From: Benincasa hispida
Lineage: Eukaryota > Streptophyta > Magnoliopsida > Cucurbitales > Cucurbitaceae
Length of the DNA: 64,000 nt
Assembly: GCF_009727055.1 (NCBI RefSeq)
Contig: NC_052349.1
Span: 40,040,029 to 40,104,028, forward strand
Direction of reading: 5' to 3'
Part shown: positions 32,279 through 44,717 of the stretch, piece after piece
How positions within the stretch are numbered: position 1 is the stretch's first letter
How the letters are laid out: the number at the start of each line of letters is the position of its first letter
Notes under the pieces: model-generated
The model's input: only the letters and a program-made list of their open reading frames with translations
Told to the model about the DNA's origin: nothing
The model's database searches: none
Made by a program: the position numbers and the translations under genes

Positions 32279-33728
32279 TGATAGCTCTCAAAAAGGGCTA
32301 TTTTTATGTCTCTAATCTTCTTTATTTGTTATGTTTAAGTGATCAAATTTTTATTTGTAGGAATTCGAACAAATCATGCATGTCGAAGTGTTACAGGCTA
32401 TTTGGGATTAATTTGGAGTTATCAGAAGTGAAATCGGGAACCAAAGCTTAAAGGACGCAAAATTCCAATTTATCCCTTGGGGTCAGTATAGCGACGCTAC
32501 GCCTTATGTTGCGCTTTACACTTGAAGGTAGAGAGCATCACTTGCGAGAGCATAGCTATGCTTCGGAGATTAACGGAACAATGTAGCATGCACACACGCG
32601 AGAGAATAACTACGTTATGCGTTATGTCATGACAAATGGTCATGAGCATAGCCACGCTCTCCCAACTATGCTCTGCACTGTATATAAATATTCTTTTCGA
32701 AATTTAGGGAATTTTTATGTGGGATTTCAATGGAGGTTGAAGTAACTCCTAAAATTCTTCCTCTCCTTTGTATTTTTTACATCTTAGCATAGGTTTTTAT
32801 TTTTATTTTTTGGTTGTAACTAATGGATTGGAGCTATCTTCTTCAGTTTGTCTATGAATTGATGAGGTAATATCATTTTAGTTTTGAGAGCAAGAATCCT
32901 TTGTAAATATCTTGAGATTTACATTATTGAGCTGAATTTATATTGGTTTATGTTTCTTTGATTCTATTTCAATTTATAAATGCATATTTGTGTGTGGTTA
33001 TTCCCTCATAAGCATGTCTTGCCCTTGCTAATCGATTTTTAGCTTTGTCACATTCGCTACTGAATGTCTAGCTAGAATCACTTAAATATCAATTAGTTCA
33101 TCATGTATTGTTTAGTTAACCTAGAATGCATGTGTTAACTAGGTTTAAAGATCAAATTGATTAATTGATTAAGCTATCCAATTGGTTAACCAACACAATG
33201 GAATCCTAAAGCTTAATGCGCATGTTCTTGTTTCTATATGGATGCTATTGAATCGAACAGATTTAGGGGCATGTAGTTTAATTAGAGTCTATGCTTTAAT
33301 TAATAATTAGGGTGCTTGCTTAGTTTAATCAAATGATTCGGTTACCTATAACATCCTTGAATAAGGTTAGGCTAATTAGGTCATTGTACATGCATAAATC
33401 GAATGCATGTTTAATTAACAGAAAGAAATGATTGAAATTGCATCGAAATTCCTCATGCTCTCGAAACTGGATAACTCCAATCTTAGGTTACATTTACCCT
33501 TTGCTTTTATTTTCTTGAACACTTGTCACATTATCCACACCAAACCCTCCCCCTCTCATTTACTACTCTAAGTAGGAAATTGATTTAACAAAAAACTCAT
33601 GCTAGTGCTTCCTTGCGAATCAACCCAGACTTACCATGGTTTCTACGTCGTCGTAGTGATAGGAGTAGGATTCAGTATTATAAATTTCTTTTGATTATTG
33701 GAGAGAGGTTTATGACACCCATTCTCCA
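32279..33728 (+). repeat. Athila-like LTR following a polypurine tract
   Basis: Starts TGATAGCTC with a 7 bp hairpin (32281-32287 with 32295-32301, loop TCAAAAA) and a T run. It carries GC-rich words (CACGCTCTCCCAACTATGCTC region, 32460-32680) before TATATAAAT near 32683. It is a 3' LTR by its position after the purine tract. The end is approximate (33728-33736). Confidence 0.65.
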
Positions 33729-33787
33729 GTCTTTCAATTGTGCTACTCGATCATTATAGTCGAAGTTGATCGCCGTCATTCCATCCT

Positions 33788-34870
33788 TCATCCCCAACTT
33801 TCATGTTTTCCCACTTTCCTAGAAAAGTAAAGCATTAGAGCAAGCATGATAAATAATAACAAGGGTTTCAGAAATCTCAATATTCCCAACCCTTCTTCAT
33901 GCTCAATTGAAAGCGACCTTTTGTCAACATCAACTACAAATTTAGCGGTCTTTAAAAAGGGTCGACCTAACAAAATAGATAACTCGAAAGGGGAGATCGT
34001 GTCATGCATATCTAGTATATAAAAAATAGAGGGAAAGACAGAGTCATTATCCTTAACTAAGACATCTTTAATCAATTCTAAGGGTTTTACTAAAGAACAA
34101 TTTGCCAGCTGAACCCAAATGCTAGCAAGATGCAGAATATGTGACTGAATCTCATAGTACACAGATGCAGGCATATTAATGACCCTAAATCTAGCATGAC
34201 ATGCTCAAATTTCAACTTACATATCAGACAAGGTAATGAAAACATACCTAGATCACCATAGTTAACTAGCAAAAGCAAGTTACCTGGACAGATAACTTGA
34301 TTCCACTCATTGTTGGGCTTGTCTTTTACCTCGACACATCTCATCTTGCTCTTTCTGTGAAGGCTCTCATCATTTTGGGAAGACTCGACTAAATGCACTA
34401 TTTCCTTTTGTGCATCCCTTAGCTACAACAAACCTGCTAGGAAATGGAGCACGGGGAAGATATGAATTTAAATTCAAAAGGGGAATGAATCTTACCCCAC
34501 ATCTTCTGGTCGGTATCTCTGGGTTTTCCTCAAAAACTTCTCAACTTTGAACTTTTCTGACTCATCCAATTGTGCGAGAGCAGGTGTGTTAAAGGCTTTA
34601 TTGTAGCTCACCATCATGATCGCGCTGACATTGTGGACATTATGCTCTTGTTGGGAAGGAAGCTTCCCAAACTGTGTGTCCAACCTACTGACGATTTTAG
34701 CCAATTGAGAAATCTAAGTGGCCACGCTCTACATGGAAGCATTGGTTGCCTGCTGAAATTCCTGTTGCACGAGATTTCTGGAGAAATGTGTTTCTTGAAG
34801 TTGAACTTGTGTTTATGTTTATTTGATGCGGATATGGTTCGACAATTGAATACGTATGCTTGATTTGAGG
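33788..34870 (-). pseudogene. Athila-like gypsy gag end and protease
   Basis: Right to left: ETHFSRNLVQQEFQQATNAS and ISQLAKIVSRLDTQFGKLPS (gag end, 34860-34640, frame change near 34700), then VEKFLRKTQRYRPEDVG. Protease follows: YGDLGMFSLPCLICKLKFEH, VMLDLGS (normally DLGAS, so the active-site loop is damaged), a frame change near 34170, MPASVYYEI, then FELSILLGRPFLKTAKFVVD and VDKRSLSIEHEEG. The order matches the forward gypsy at 62053-62960. The reverse transcriptase that should follow is missing, because the sequence runs into the opposite-strand LTR at 33728. It is a rearranged remnant. Confidence 0.75.
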
Positions 34871-35286
34871 AATTGGAGCGTGTGATTTTCTTGGAGTTGA
34901 AGTCTTGGAAGAATGTATCTCTAAAGGACTTCAATATTCAAGTATGGTCAGCTTTAGGAGTTAGGGAGTCTTTTGATTGTTGAGAAAAATCTCTTTAGGC
35001 TCTTTAAAGTGTGAAAATTCTAACCACAACTGAAGAGAACTCCTCTATTTATAAGGTTTTCGGGTGAGCTTTGTTGGCTTAGGCTTGGTTGATCCGTAGA
35101 TTTGACCCTTGGGCCCAATTAATTAGATTTGGGCCATATTTAGCATTTGAACTAAATTAAATCTATCTTTGGACTCAATTGGATTTTAGCCCAAATAAAA
35201 ATATCAATTTGAATTGAATTAATCTTATTCAATCCAACGGTCATGAAGAAAACATGTCGCATTATGGGGATTTGCCAATTTAAGTA
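34871..35286. other. LTR-like flank, no gene
   Basis: On the minus strand, CCTTATAAATAGAGGAG (near 35041-35057) resembles a TATA box followed by a transcript start, as in LTRs. AT-rich beyond that. No coding support. Confidence 0.35.
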
Positions 35287-37223
35287 TGTTTGGATTGATG
35301 TCCTAATTCTCTCGGTGGTCTTGTAGTTTGTAAACATTTTTGTATACATTGTTATTAATAAAATAAGTGTTATTTTATTTGCATTTACTTAAATCCAATA
35401 AACTAAGATCCGTAGTTATTTCAAGACATGCAAGTGGATTATGCCTTCAGTAATAACCTAAATGATTTATAGTATAAGGATAAAGAAGAGATACTTTATC
35501 TTGGTGACACTACGGATTTGACCCGCTTTGTAGATATTTACAAGTGTTGTAAAGTGCTACAAATGGTCTGATCCTAACCATTTATGTGGAGACATGCGAG
35601 TGGGGGTGTCCTATACAAAGAGTTTATATAAGACCGGACCACGAGATGATTAGTCTCTTTATATAATGTCGTTGATAATTGAGACTTACATTTCACTAAA
35701 ATGACCATAGGTGACATGACTTTAATCCTGAGTGTTTTAAAAACTCCTGCCTATGAGGGCGGTTCTTTGATTAGTATGGGTGAGAGTGGCCAGATTGCCA
35801 ACTCAACAAGCCTACCTTTTTGGAGATTCGTCTGATTCGGGAGTTGGAAACTCAGCTACACAAGACGAAATTCACTTCTTCTCCGAAGCAGGGTAAGTAG
35901 ATAAATTGTTCCCTTAAGGACTGATTCAGGTCTTGAATATAGTGACTACACCCACTCTTTGGAAGAGAGGACTCAGTCATAGTAGGACTATGACTTATTG
36001 TTCATTAGAGGAATTGGTGGTACTTATGAAGTTAGATGTAACTACAGGAGCAAAACGGTAAATTAGCCCAATTGTAATTATGAGCGATTTGTGAAGGGTT
36101 ATCGTACTGTTGATTGGTTATATGGACACAGAAATATATCTGTAGTAAGAAGAGTGTAGCTGTCGGTCTTTAGTGGAATGACCAACAGTTAACAAATGGT
36201 GGATCTTGTGACTAAAGAGTTTGGTCAGCTATTTACATACTGTTGGAGCTTCAAGCTACAAGTCCATGAGGTACCCTTGGTAGCTCAATGGGTTCAAGTT
36301 GAGAATCAGATTTTGGGTTAGTTTGAAGTGTTCAAATTAACAAGAGGAAATTCAATTATATGTGATATAATTGATGTGATGTATTAGATACATATGTGTT
36401 TCATATGATAAAACATTAAAACTATAGGTTATAAATATAATATGATAAGTTGGTTATCATATTTATTTATAATATGTTAATTATATGATAATTAAGTCTT
36501 TTTCTCTAATAACCGAATTAAGTGGGAGGCTATTGGAAGTTTTATGGTAACCATGAGATAAAAGGAATTTTTTTTTCCAAATTTAGAGTTAATTCATTTG
36601 GGAAATTCTCATGGAAAATGGCTATCAAGTAAAAATTATTTTTACTAAGCGATAGCTACTGAGAGCATACACGATCGTTTAGAGTTGACTATACGATAGT
36701 TACTCGTTGATCGTTGCTACACGATCGAGTAGCAAAGTCTATGCGATAGGCTTCCATTTATCTAAACGATCGAGTACATCGTCTATGCGATAGAAAGTGT
36801 TCATATCTTCCACTTACTCGATCGTATACCTCTTGTCTTCCTCAATCCAAGATCATACAGAGCCCACAACTCCTGGATTCTCACACCGAGAATATCAAGG
36901 TAATATTTGTGGTGGCGTTCTAACTTAGTTGTGGATTGAGTTGGACTTGATTGGGTTCGAGGAGCATTAAGACATTCGTGAAGATTGTGTTCTTTAGTTG
37001 CGTTCGAGTGTTGCTGTGGACACAGTGGAAACTGGCCAAGAAGAGTTCTTCAAAGTTATGCATACTCTATCCCTTGAATCTTATTGTAGCATGTCGTACT
37101 TTCTGTATATGTATAATCTATTTGTTTCCGGTTAGATTGTAATTGTTGTGTTCATTCTGAATGAAATTTAGAACGATCCACTTTCGCTGCTCATGGAGAT
37201 CTCTGTGTTTGTGATTTTCTTCA
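35287..37223 (+). repeat. copia solo LTR
   Basis: Starts TGTTTGGATTGATGTCC and ends GTGATTTTCTTCA (1937 bp). It aligns with the reverse LTR at 12007-14097. Flanks AAGTA (35282-35286) and AAGTC (37224-37228) are a probable decayed target duplication. The segment 36640-36840 is packed with CGATCGTTTA/CGATAG words. The short plus-strand open frame inside is fortuitous. Confidence 0.8.
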
Positions 37224-37784
37224 AAGTCTTTAATTTCAACTTGGGACATATGTCAACCTTTAATTGGTCCTAAATTTGATGATTAATAATTTCATCATCA
37301 ATTTGGTAACTAATGTGACCATTCGTGATTGGTCCAAAATTTTTCATTCAACAAATCCCCCTTTTCGAGATTTATGCACATGTATGAGTGGGTGAATCTC
37401 AAAAAAGATAAAATTCGAATCAAAATAAAAGTTATATGTTCTTGTATTTGACTCATATTTGTGGTTTCATTTCAATCAAACTATGAATTTGGTACATAAA
37501 CTTGACTTGAATTTTGTGTGAGTCGAACGACTCACACATTTTTTATGATGACTTGTCAAAACGTGAATTTCGGTCAAAGTTTTGACTCTCTTTCTTGTCA
37601 TAAAATTTGATTTAAGTTTAAATAGAATTTAGGGCTAGTTGCATAAATAGAATTCAAGCCCAAAATAATAGAATAAGTAGTACAAGGATAAAATAATTGC
37701 ATATATAGATTAAAAAATGGTAAAAGACTAAAAAACCCATGCCTAGCCACCATTTTGTTTGCTTCTTCCCGGTTTTCTCAATTT
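37224..37784. other. AT-rich, no gene recognised
   Basis: Flank of the solo LTR. It holds repeated AATTGGTCC and TGATTGGTCC words and no coding or RNA feature. Confidence 0.4.
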
Positions 37785-38880
37785 AAAAGCTATCACTGAT
37801 AGCAGCTATCAGTGTTAACTACTATCAGTTGCTATCGTTGATAGCTTCTATCAGTTGCTATCGTTGATAGCTTCTATCAATTGCTATCGATGATAGTTGC
37901 TATCAACGATAGGTTTCAATTTGAGAAAAATTAATACAATCTTGAAATATTAGCTTTTAATTTACTATAATTATTAGTAGCTATCATTGATTCGCTTTCA
38001 TCAATTGAAATCAACGTTGAAATATTACTACTTAAGGCTATCAGTGGCTATCAATGATAGATTTATAAATAGTGATCAACTCTGAAAGAAGAACAACAAC
38101 TTTGATTACCATAGTAGTTCTCACGAATGATCTTTTATCATGACTATCACTGATAATAGCTATCAGTCGTTATCACTAATAGACTTTCATTAATTAGAAT
38201 CAACCTTGAAATATTAACACTTAAGGCTACCAATGATAGACTTCTATAATTGGTTATCATCTTTGAAAGAAACTTGATATACAGATATCACCTAAGTTTT
38301 ATCGCCGATATCACTAACGTCACTCATATTGTGGTTATCAGTGATAGCTTCTTTCATTGATAACATCACTAATAAGATGCTATCAACGATCTCACTAATA
38401 TCATGCTATTAGTGACAGTTCTTTATCACCGATAACGTGCTATCAGTGGCAGCTTCTATCACCAATAACGTGCTATCAGTGGCAGCTTCTATCACCAATA
38501 ATGTGCTATCAGATAACTTCTATCATCGATAACATGCTATTAGTATTAGCTTCTATCACCTGTAACATGTGTAGTAGCTTCTATCAATCATAGCCACTGA
38601 ACACATTTTTGCCCCTTTCTTGTTCGTCCCAAACATTTATAAGTTCTTTTTCTTTTCGATGATAGCTTCTATCACTGATAAACATGCTATTAGTGATAAC
38701 TTCTAGGCATTCCACTAACATTTTAGTTCGAGATTCAACTTTATTAATTAAATTGACTAAGTTGGCTATCAATAATAGATTTCTATACGTGGATATTAAC
38801 TATGAAAATATAATCAAATATTAAGCTATCAATGATAGAAAATATTAGTGGCTATCACTGATAGACTTTCATTTACTATT
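37785..38880. repeat. Palindromic CTATCA-TGATAG array
   Basis: About 1.1 kb of interleaved CTATCA, TGATAG and CGATAG words, many arranged as direct pairs such as GCTATCGTTGATAGCTTCTA (two near-identical units around 37833-37885). Such arrays can form many alternative hairpins. The spacing is irregular except for the 33 bp sub-array. The same words occur at 6421 and 7440. Minus-strand frames here are not genes. Confidence 0.8.
38437..38535. repeat. 33 bp tandem sub-array
   Basis: Units begin at 38437, 38470 and 38503 with GTGCTATCAG, an exact 33 bp period. The first two units are almost identical and the third is partly decayed. Confidence 0.8.
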
Positions 38881-38999
38881 TATATTTATTATTTATTATA
38901 ATAATCAAACTTGATGATTGACTTGTTGGTGTTAAGTCACTTATGAATTGAGTACTTTTAAGTCCTGCGTACGGAACTCAGCTTCATAATTCTTGTGAA

Positions 39000-39600
39000 A
39001 AAAAGGGCAAGAAGAAAAAATTCAAATAAAGGAAAGAAAAATTTTAAAAATAAGAGAAAGAGAAAAATAAGAGAAAGAGAAGAAGCAAAAACTGAAAAAA
39101 GGAAAGAAAATTAAATAGAACAAAAGGAAGCAAAAACAGACAAATGCGAGAAAAAAAAAAGAAAAGAAAGCAAAAAATCGGATAAAGAAAAGAAAATAAA
39201 ATAATAAAAAAAAGATAAGGGAAGAAGCAAAAATCGGAGAAAGGGAAGAAAATAAAAATGAAAAAATAAGCAAGAACCGAAGAAAGAAAATAAAAAAAAG
39301 GAATAAGCAAAAACCGAAGAAAGAAAAGAAAATTAAAAAAAAAAAGAAAAAAGAAAGGAAAAAAGAAAGAAATGAAAGAAAATAAAAAAAAATAAAGGAA
39401 AGAAAGAAAAGGAAAAAGAAGGAAATAAAAGAAAATAAAAAAAAGGAAAGATCCAAAAATTGGATAAAGGAAAGAATAAAAAAAGAAAAAAGAAAGAAGC
39501 AAAAATTGAGAAAGAAAATAAAATGAAAAAAGTGAAAAAAGTGAGGGAAGAAGCAAAAATCGAAGATTAGAAAGAAAATAAAAAGACTAATAAAAGATGT
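39000..39600 (+). repeat. Purine-only strand tract
   Basis: About 600 bp with almost no T or C on the plus strand, built from GAAAGAAAA and repeated GCAAAAA(A/T)C(C)GAAGAAAG units. Two long minus-strand frames full of F, L and S arise only from this composition. Confidence 0.85.
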
Positions 39601-39929
39601 ACATCAATATAAGATAAGGGAGGGCAAAATTGAAAATTTAAAAAAAATCAAAGATTGACTAATCAACTCATCAATATTTACAAATATTTTAAAGATATAA
39701 TATATTTTTAGATTTTTTTTCTCTTATTCTACTGTGTATTACAAATATCCTAGAATGCTCTATATAACTCAAAATTTGTATTTGAAGCAAAAATGAATCT
39801 CTAACAAAGATATTGGCTTGAATATTGGAATAGAATGTGAAGATGAGATTTGAACTTAACTCAATTTTACTTTAGGATAAAATAAAGGATTATGCTTTCT
39901 ATTTAAATTTGAAATAAATTGGAGGTATT
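39601..39929. other. AT-rich, no gene recognised
   Basis: Low-complexity transition between the purine tract and the diverged repeats; nothing supported. Confidence 0.4.
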
Positions 39930-40250
39930 ATCCACAATTTAATTTGACTTGAAAATAAAAGTCCAAACTTGAATGATTTGAATTTGAGATAAAATTTAGA
40001 AAATGACCAAATTTTAATTTGAGGTCTTATCCACAATTTAATTTAACTTGAGGATCAAATTCAAAATCGTATGATTTGAATTTGGAATAAAATTTAAAAT
40101 ATGACCAACTTTTACTTTGAGATAAATTTGAATATCTCCAATTTAAATTTGATTTGAAGATAAAATCTTAAACTTGAATAATTTGAATTTGGATAAAATT
40201 TGATATATACTCAAATTTGAATGAAGTTTAGATGAATTTTGATATCTCTA
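39930..40250. repeat. Diverged tandem repeats, about 105-110 bp
   Basis: Three copies, each with CAATTTAA(A/T)TTGA-TTGA, then GAATTTGA or GAATTTGG followed by ATAAAATTT, starting near 39934, 40033 and 40139. Confidence 0.6.
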
Positions 40251-40939
40251 ATATTTGATTTTGAACTTATCAAACGCCAATTTTATCCACAATCTTTTCA
40301 TTTTTGAATTAAAGAGAATCAAATTAAAGATTTGATCGGTATAAATTGGATCAAAAGCACACTTCTTTGGTTTCAAATCATATCACAACAAACCGAGGTG
40401 TTCTTCATCCTTTGAATTTTGACCATGGCTCTCCTCCTTTCTTTTTACTAATCAACATCATAATTGATAATCGCTACATAATTGATGGATCTACCCAAAA
40501 TTAAAGAAATTGGATTCAATATTTACTTTTCCTCACCATTTTTTTTTTTTGCTCTCTTGTTTCATGTAGCATTTTTTTTCTTACTTCAATGCTGCAAGGC
40601 ATGTGTAGCCGCCGGAGTTGTTGCTAGGCTACTGTGTTCACCGAAAGTCAAGCTAGAGTTGGAAAATTGTCGAAATCGGGCACGAGTCTGCCATTGGGTC
40701 TCTCGCCGGATCTGCTGTTGCTGCCCGTGAGGTTCACCATTTACTAATGCTCGTGAGGTCTACAATTCGCTATTATTCATGGGGTTCACCGTTCGTTGCT
40801 GTTGGTGAGGTTCATCGTAGTCCTATAAACTGAGTGAGAGAGGGAGTAAGTTGAGAGAGAAGGATAAAAGAGAGAAAGTTGAAGAGGGAGATTTATGGGA
40901 GGTGGTGGTTGTATGTAGAAGAAAAGAGAGGTGAGAAAC
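40251..40939. other. No gene recognised
   Basis: The 82-codon frame at 40482-40730 has no family motif and a low-complexity FFFF start. Imperfect GTGAGGTTCACC-type repeats of about 30 bp run from 40730 to 40820. GA-rich to the LTR. Confidence 0.4.
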
Positions 40940-42802
40940 TGTTATGTTTTATATTTTAAAACTCGTGGTTTGTAAACAAGAAACAAATTCTATTTTACAA
41001 TAAAGTTATTATTAAGGTTTATTTAGTAAAGATGTTACTGAATATGTGAATTGTATTTAAAATCCCTAAATCCGATAAACTAAAGAACCAATGGCTATAG
41101 CATGAATACTTGAACTATATGTGGAGATATAAAGTGGATCAAATTCGAATAAATAGCCAAACGGTCTATAGTATAGTGATAAGGTTGGATACCTTATCAA
41201 CCTTATCCTGGGGACACTGGATGCGGCCCACTTGGCATTTGATAAATCCTGAATCGTTCATGTGAAGACATGCGAGTGGAGGCATCCTATGCAATGAGTT
41301 TTCATAAGATCGGACTGCGAAATAGTCACTTTTACTTTATAACACCGTTTACTGTTAAGACTGACTATTTCAATATGATAACCTAGGCAACTCGATCTTA
41401 ATCCTGAGCTAACTATGAACTCTTGTTTATTCGGGAATATCCTTTAATCTACATGGACGAGAGTGGCCTGAGTTTTCCAACTCCACAAGCCTACCATTTT
41501 AAGGATAAGACCGGATAGATAGATAGAGACATAGTTCTGCAAGATGGAATCCATTTTTACCCGATTCTAGAGATAGTAGATAGGTTGTTCTCTTAAGTGC
41601 TGACTCTAGGTTTTGAATAAAAGGCTCCACCCTCTCATTTGCTTGAGAGGGACTCGGTTTGGTGGTTGAACCACAAACCAATTGTTCATTAGAGGATCAA
41701 TGGAACTTAAGGAACAAAATGTAATTACAGGGATAAAACGGTAATTTTGACCCAATTATAATTACAAACAACCTGTGAATGATCGATTTACTAATCATGG
41801 TTATATCGAGTGGACAAAAATATATCTAGAAAGTACAACTACTGGGCTATAGTGGAGTATCTCGGTACTTAATGAATGCGTTGATTAACTAGGTTAAAGA
41901 GTTTAGTCGGTTAATCTTGAATTGTTGGAACTCATGATATGTAGGTCTATTAGGTCCCCCTACTAAACGTTAGAACAATATATTGAGGAAATTTGAAACG
42001 TTCAAATTTTATTTAGGAAGTAAATATTGATTTTACTCGATATATTTAACGTCTTATCGTTTAATTATGAATTAAACAATATGAAGAGTTGGAAATATTT
42101 AAATGTGATTTAAATATTGTATACATGAATAAGAATTCATGATCAAGATTGGTGTTAATTATTAATTTAATATTTCATATTAAATTAATATTATTAATTA
42201 AATTATTTAATTAATTATATAAAATTAATTTTTTAATTAGTTTTATTTAAAATTGGTTTTAAAAATTGATTTTATTTAAAACTAAATATTTGAATTAATT
42301 TTAAGAAAGTTCATTTAAATTTAAATTTTAGAAATTCAAAATTTGATTTTCAGAGGTAGTGGGTTTTCCCCACTTGAACCTATTTAAACACCTCAAATCC
42401 CAATTATGGTTGATCAAATTGGTGTCTCTTTGAGATTATTCTGATTTTGCATGATTTCTTCTTTAAATAGAAGAAAGAATTAGTGAGATTGGTGGTTGAA
42501 TGGCTGGTTTTTGAAGCTATTTTTTCCTCTCAAAATTCTTAGCTCCAGAATTTCTGGAACTTTATTTTCCCTAAAAAATCTGTTCTAAGGCTGAAAAATA
42601 GTGGGGAGGACTCTAATGGTGGTCCATGAAGTGTTCGTAATAAAAAACAACCAGTTGATTGTTTCAATTTTGAGCTACATCAAGGTTTGTTCTTAAACAC
42701 TCTGTTTTACAATTTTGAACAAGCATGCTTAAACCATAAAATTGATGTAAAAAGAGTGCTTAGATCCTGATTGCTTCCACTTACATGTTCTTTACTCTTA
42801 CA
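40940..42802 (+). repeat. copia 5' LTR
   Basis: Starts TGTTATGTTTTATATTTT and ends TTTACTCTTACA, directly followed by a primer site. The conserved block GCATCCTATGCAATGAG is at about 41282. The LTR is related to those at 47606 and 58591 but clearly distinct. The AT-rich second half (42150-42330) has long TTAATTAAT runs. Confidence 0.8.
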
Positions 42803-42820
42803 ATTAGTATCAGAGCATGT
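42803..42820 (+). other. copia primer binding site
   Basis: ATTAGTATCAGAGCATG, one change (G to A) from the canonical TTGGTATCAGAGC. Confidence 0.8.
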
Positions 42821-44629
42821 TTTAACCATCAATTTGTATTAATTTAAGCTTGGTGGATGTTATTTCATGATATGAATGTTATGGTTGCTAAAGTTGGATA
42901 TATTACGGTTTTGACATCAAATTAAGCTTCAATGTGTTGAAATAATTGTAATTTCCCACTTGTATATGGGCTTTAATGTGTAAAGAAGAGTCTATTTCTG
43001 CTAGAGTCATTAGAGTTGAAATTAGGTTGTAATTTGAAGAGATTTTGGGCAAAACTGAAACAAAGAGCCAAGACTCAAGGCAGAACGTCGCACCGCTGCT
43101 TTTCATTTTTCTAGAAATGCTCGTGCGAGGAAGAGCAGTCCAACAGGACCGGTTTAGTCCAATTCAGCCAAATTCTAACTGATTTTATCCTATTTGGAGC
43201 ATTAGAGGATCAGTTCAAGTTTTTTTCGCCTGGTTCAGGCCTGTTTGAAGTGTTTGAGAGCGGTTCAAGCTGGTTTTTCAATTATTATTGCAATAATTTA
43301 GTTATTTGATAACCTAGGATGCGAAAATCATCCACTTTAGTGTGTTTAATTAATTCTGCATTATGAATGTATGTTTTAATTAAATTAAAATTTTTTATGC
43401 ATAAAGTATGTCATATAGATTATAAATCCCACCATAACCATGTTTCATGTAGTGAAAGTATGTTATAAGTGTTGTAATATATAGTATGTATATATATGAT
43501 TTCATGAGAATTAATATAAGTTGTTATATTAATTTATGAAATATTTGATGTATGTTATAGATATTGTCTAAGTTATAAGTGTTATAAAATGAGTTAGACT
43601 TTTAAAATTTATAATAATAATAATAAAAAATGCATGCTCAAGTAGGGTTAACAAACATAACCTTTTTTAAATAGTTAAAATAGGTCAATAACTTGTAAAA
43701 CTAAGGTTACAAAAAAACTCACCTGGCAAGATCTGTCTAAGGCTGGAGGTACTTAAGTTGACGATTTACGGAACACTTGCTACCTAGGGATCGAGCAGAT
43801 TTTTGAGTTAGTTAACTCGATTTTATGAGCATGCATGTGTGATGTGAGGTTTTAAAGAGTTTATCACTTAGATATTGTAGGTTAAATCCAATATAAAAGT
43901 TATACTTGGATAAACACATAGACTTAGGATATATTTAATTAGTCGGAATATACCTAAGTAAAAGTATACGAAAACCGTCTAGAACACTTCAGTCAGAGAA
44001 AAATGGTTATATGATATATTAATTTTTAGCTCTCATGTCTCTAAGAGTTCATACAATGAGATCCATGCTCAGCTTTGTGTCATCCTGGGTGTGGCCTCCA
44101 TTTGGAGAGTGTTTACATGGTTCATTAGTAAGGTGAATAGGGAAAGTTATTCATAGTAAGTGGGAGAAGGAAGTGTGTCAACACATCCTACGATCTCCTC
44201 CATTAGGTTGGACTGTGAGATCCCCAATGTTTTGCCTGCGTGTCGTCTTAAAGAGACCACCCATTCAGAGAGCCATACCATGGGGATCAGAAAAATGCAC
44301 ACTTTAGATATGAATAGGGTCTCTTAGGTTCGTTCTTAATATTTTCTTTCCATTCGGTCACACTTACAAGAATTACTAAGTATTAGTAAATTCTTGACTA
44401 AAGGAGTGGTAACTAAATGCTATAGGAATAAGAGTTATTCTAGTATTAGTATTTAGTCTAGAATGTCTTGGTTCAGTGAAGAAGTAATGGACTACCCCTC
44501 GGTAGCGACTATTCTGACTCACTGAATTATTGTTGAAAAATTAATAAATTATATTGGTACATTATCATTTTGCTAAAACTTGATTGGATTTAATAGCAAT
44601 TCTTTAATTGAACTTATTTATTTTTCAGC
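42821..44629 (+). other. copia 5' leader
   Basis: Long untranslated leader that aligns with 51410-55180 and, reversed, with 693-4249. It includes GGATGCGAAAATC at about 43318, the AGGTACTTAAGTTGACG block and GTTTTGCCTGCGTGTCG near 44231. It ends at the gag ATG. No genes. Confidence 0.7.
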
Positions 44630-44717
44630 ATGTCTAGCTCATTAGTTCAACTACTTGCTTCTGAAAAATTAAACGGAGACAACTTCGCAACTTGGAAATC
44701 AAATTTAAATAAGATAC
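44630..44717 (+). pseudogene. copia gag, first codons only
   Basis: ATG at 44630 starts MSSSLVQLLASEKLNGDNF, then ATWKSNLNK, after which the reverse gypsy LTR begins at 44718. This is the conserved amino end of copia Gag (LNGDNFATWKSNLN), the same family as 1-692 and 55181. The rest of gag-pol of this copy is not in the window, because the inserted and following elements occupy all of the remainder. Confidence 0.8.

Noticed and set aside
34614..34934. A 106-codon minus-strand frame
   Set aside because: It is the wrong phase of the gypsy gag end; the homologous phase reads QLAKIVSRLDTQFGKLPS.
37785..38880. Regular repeats that might suggest a CRISPR array
   Set aside because: Spacing is irregular, the 'spacers' are repeats themselves, there are no cas genes, and the DNA is plant.
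39022..39556. Two long minus-strand frames (144 and 170 codons) rich in F, L and S
   Set aside because: They are the translation of a purine-only tract; no motif, and both frames overlap in different phase.
40482..40730. An 82-codon plus-strand frame between repeats
   Set aside because: Starts in a poly-T low-complexity stretch and shows no domain; a host gene could not be supported.
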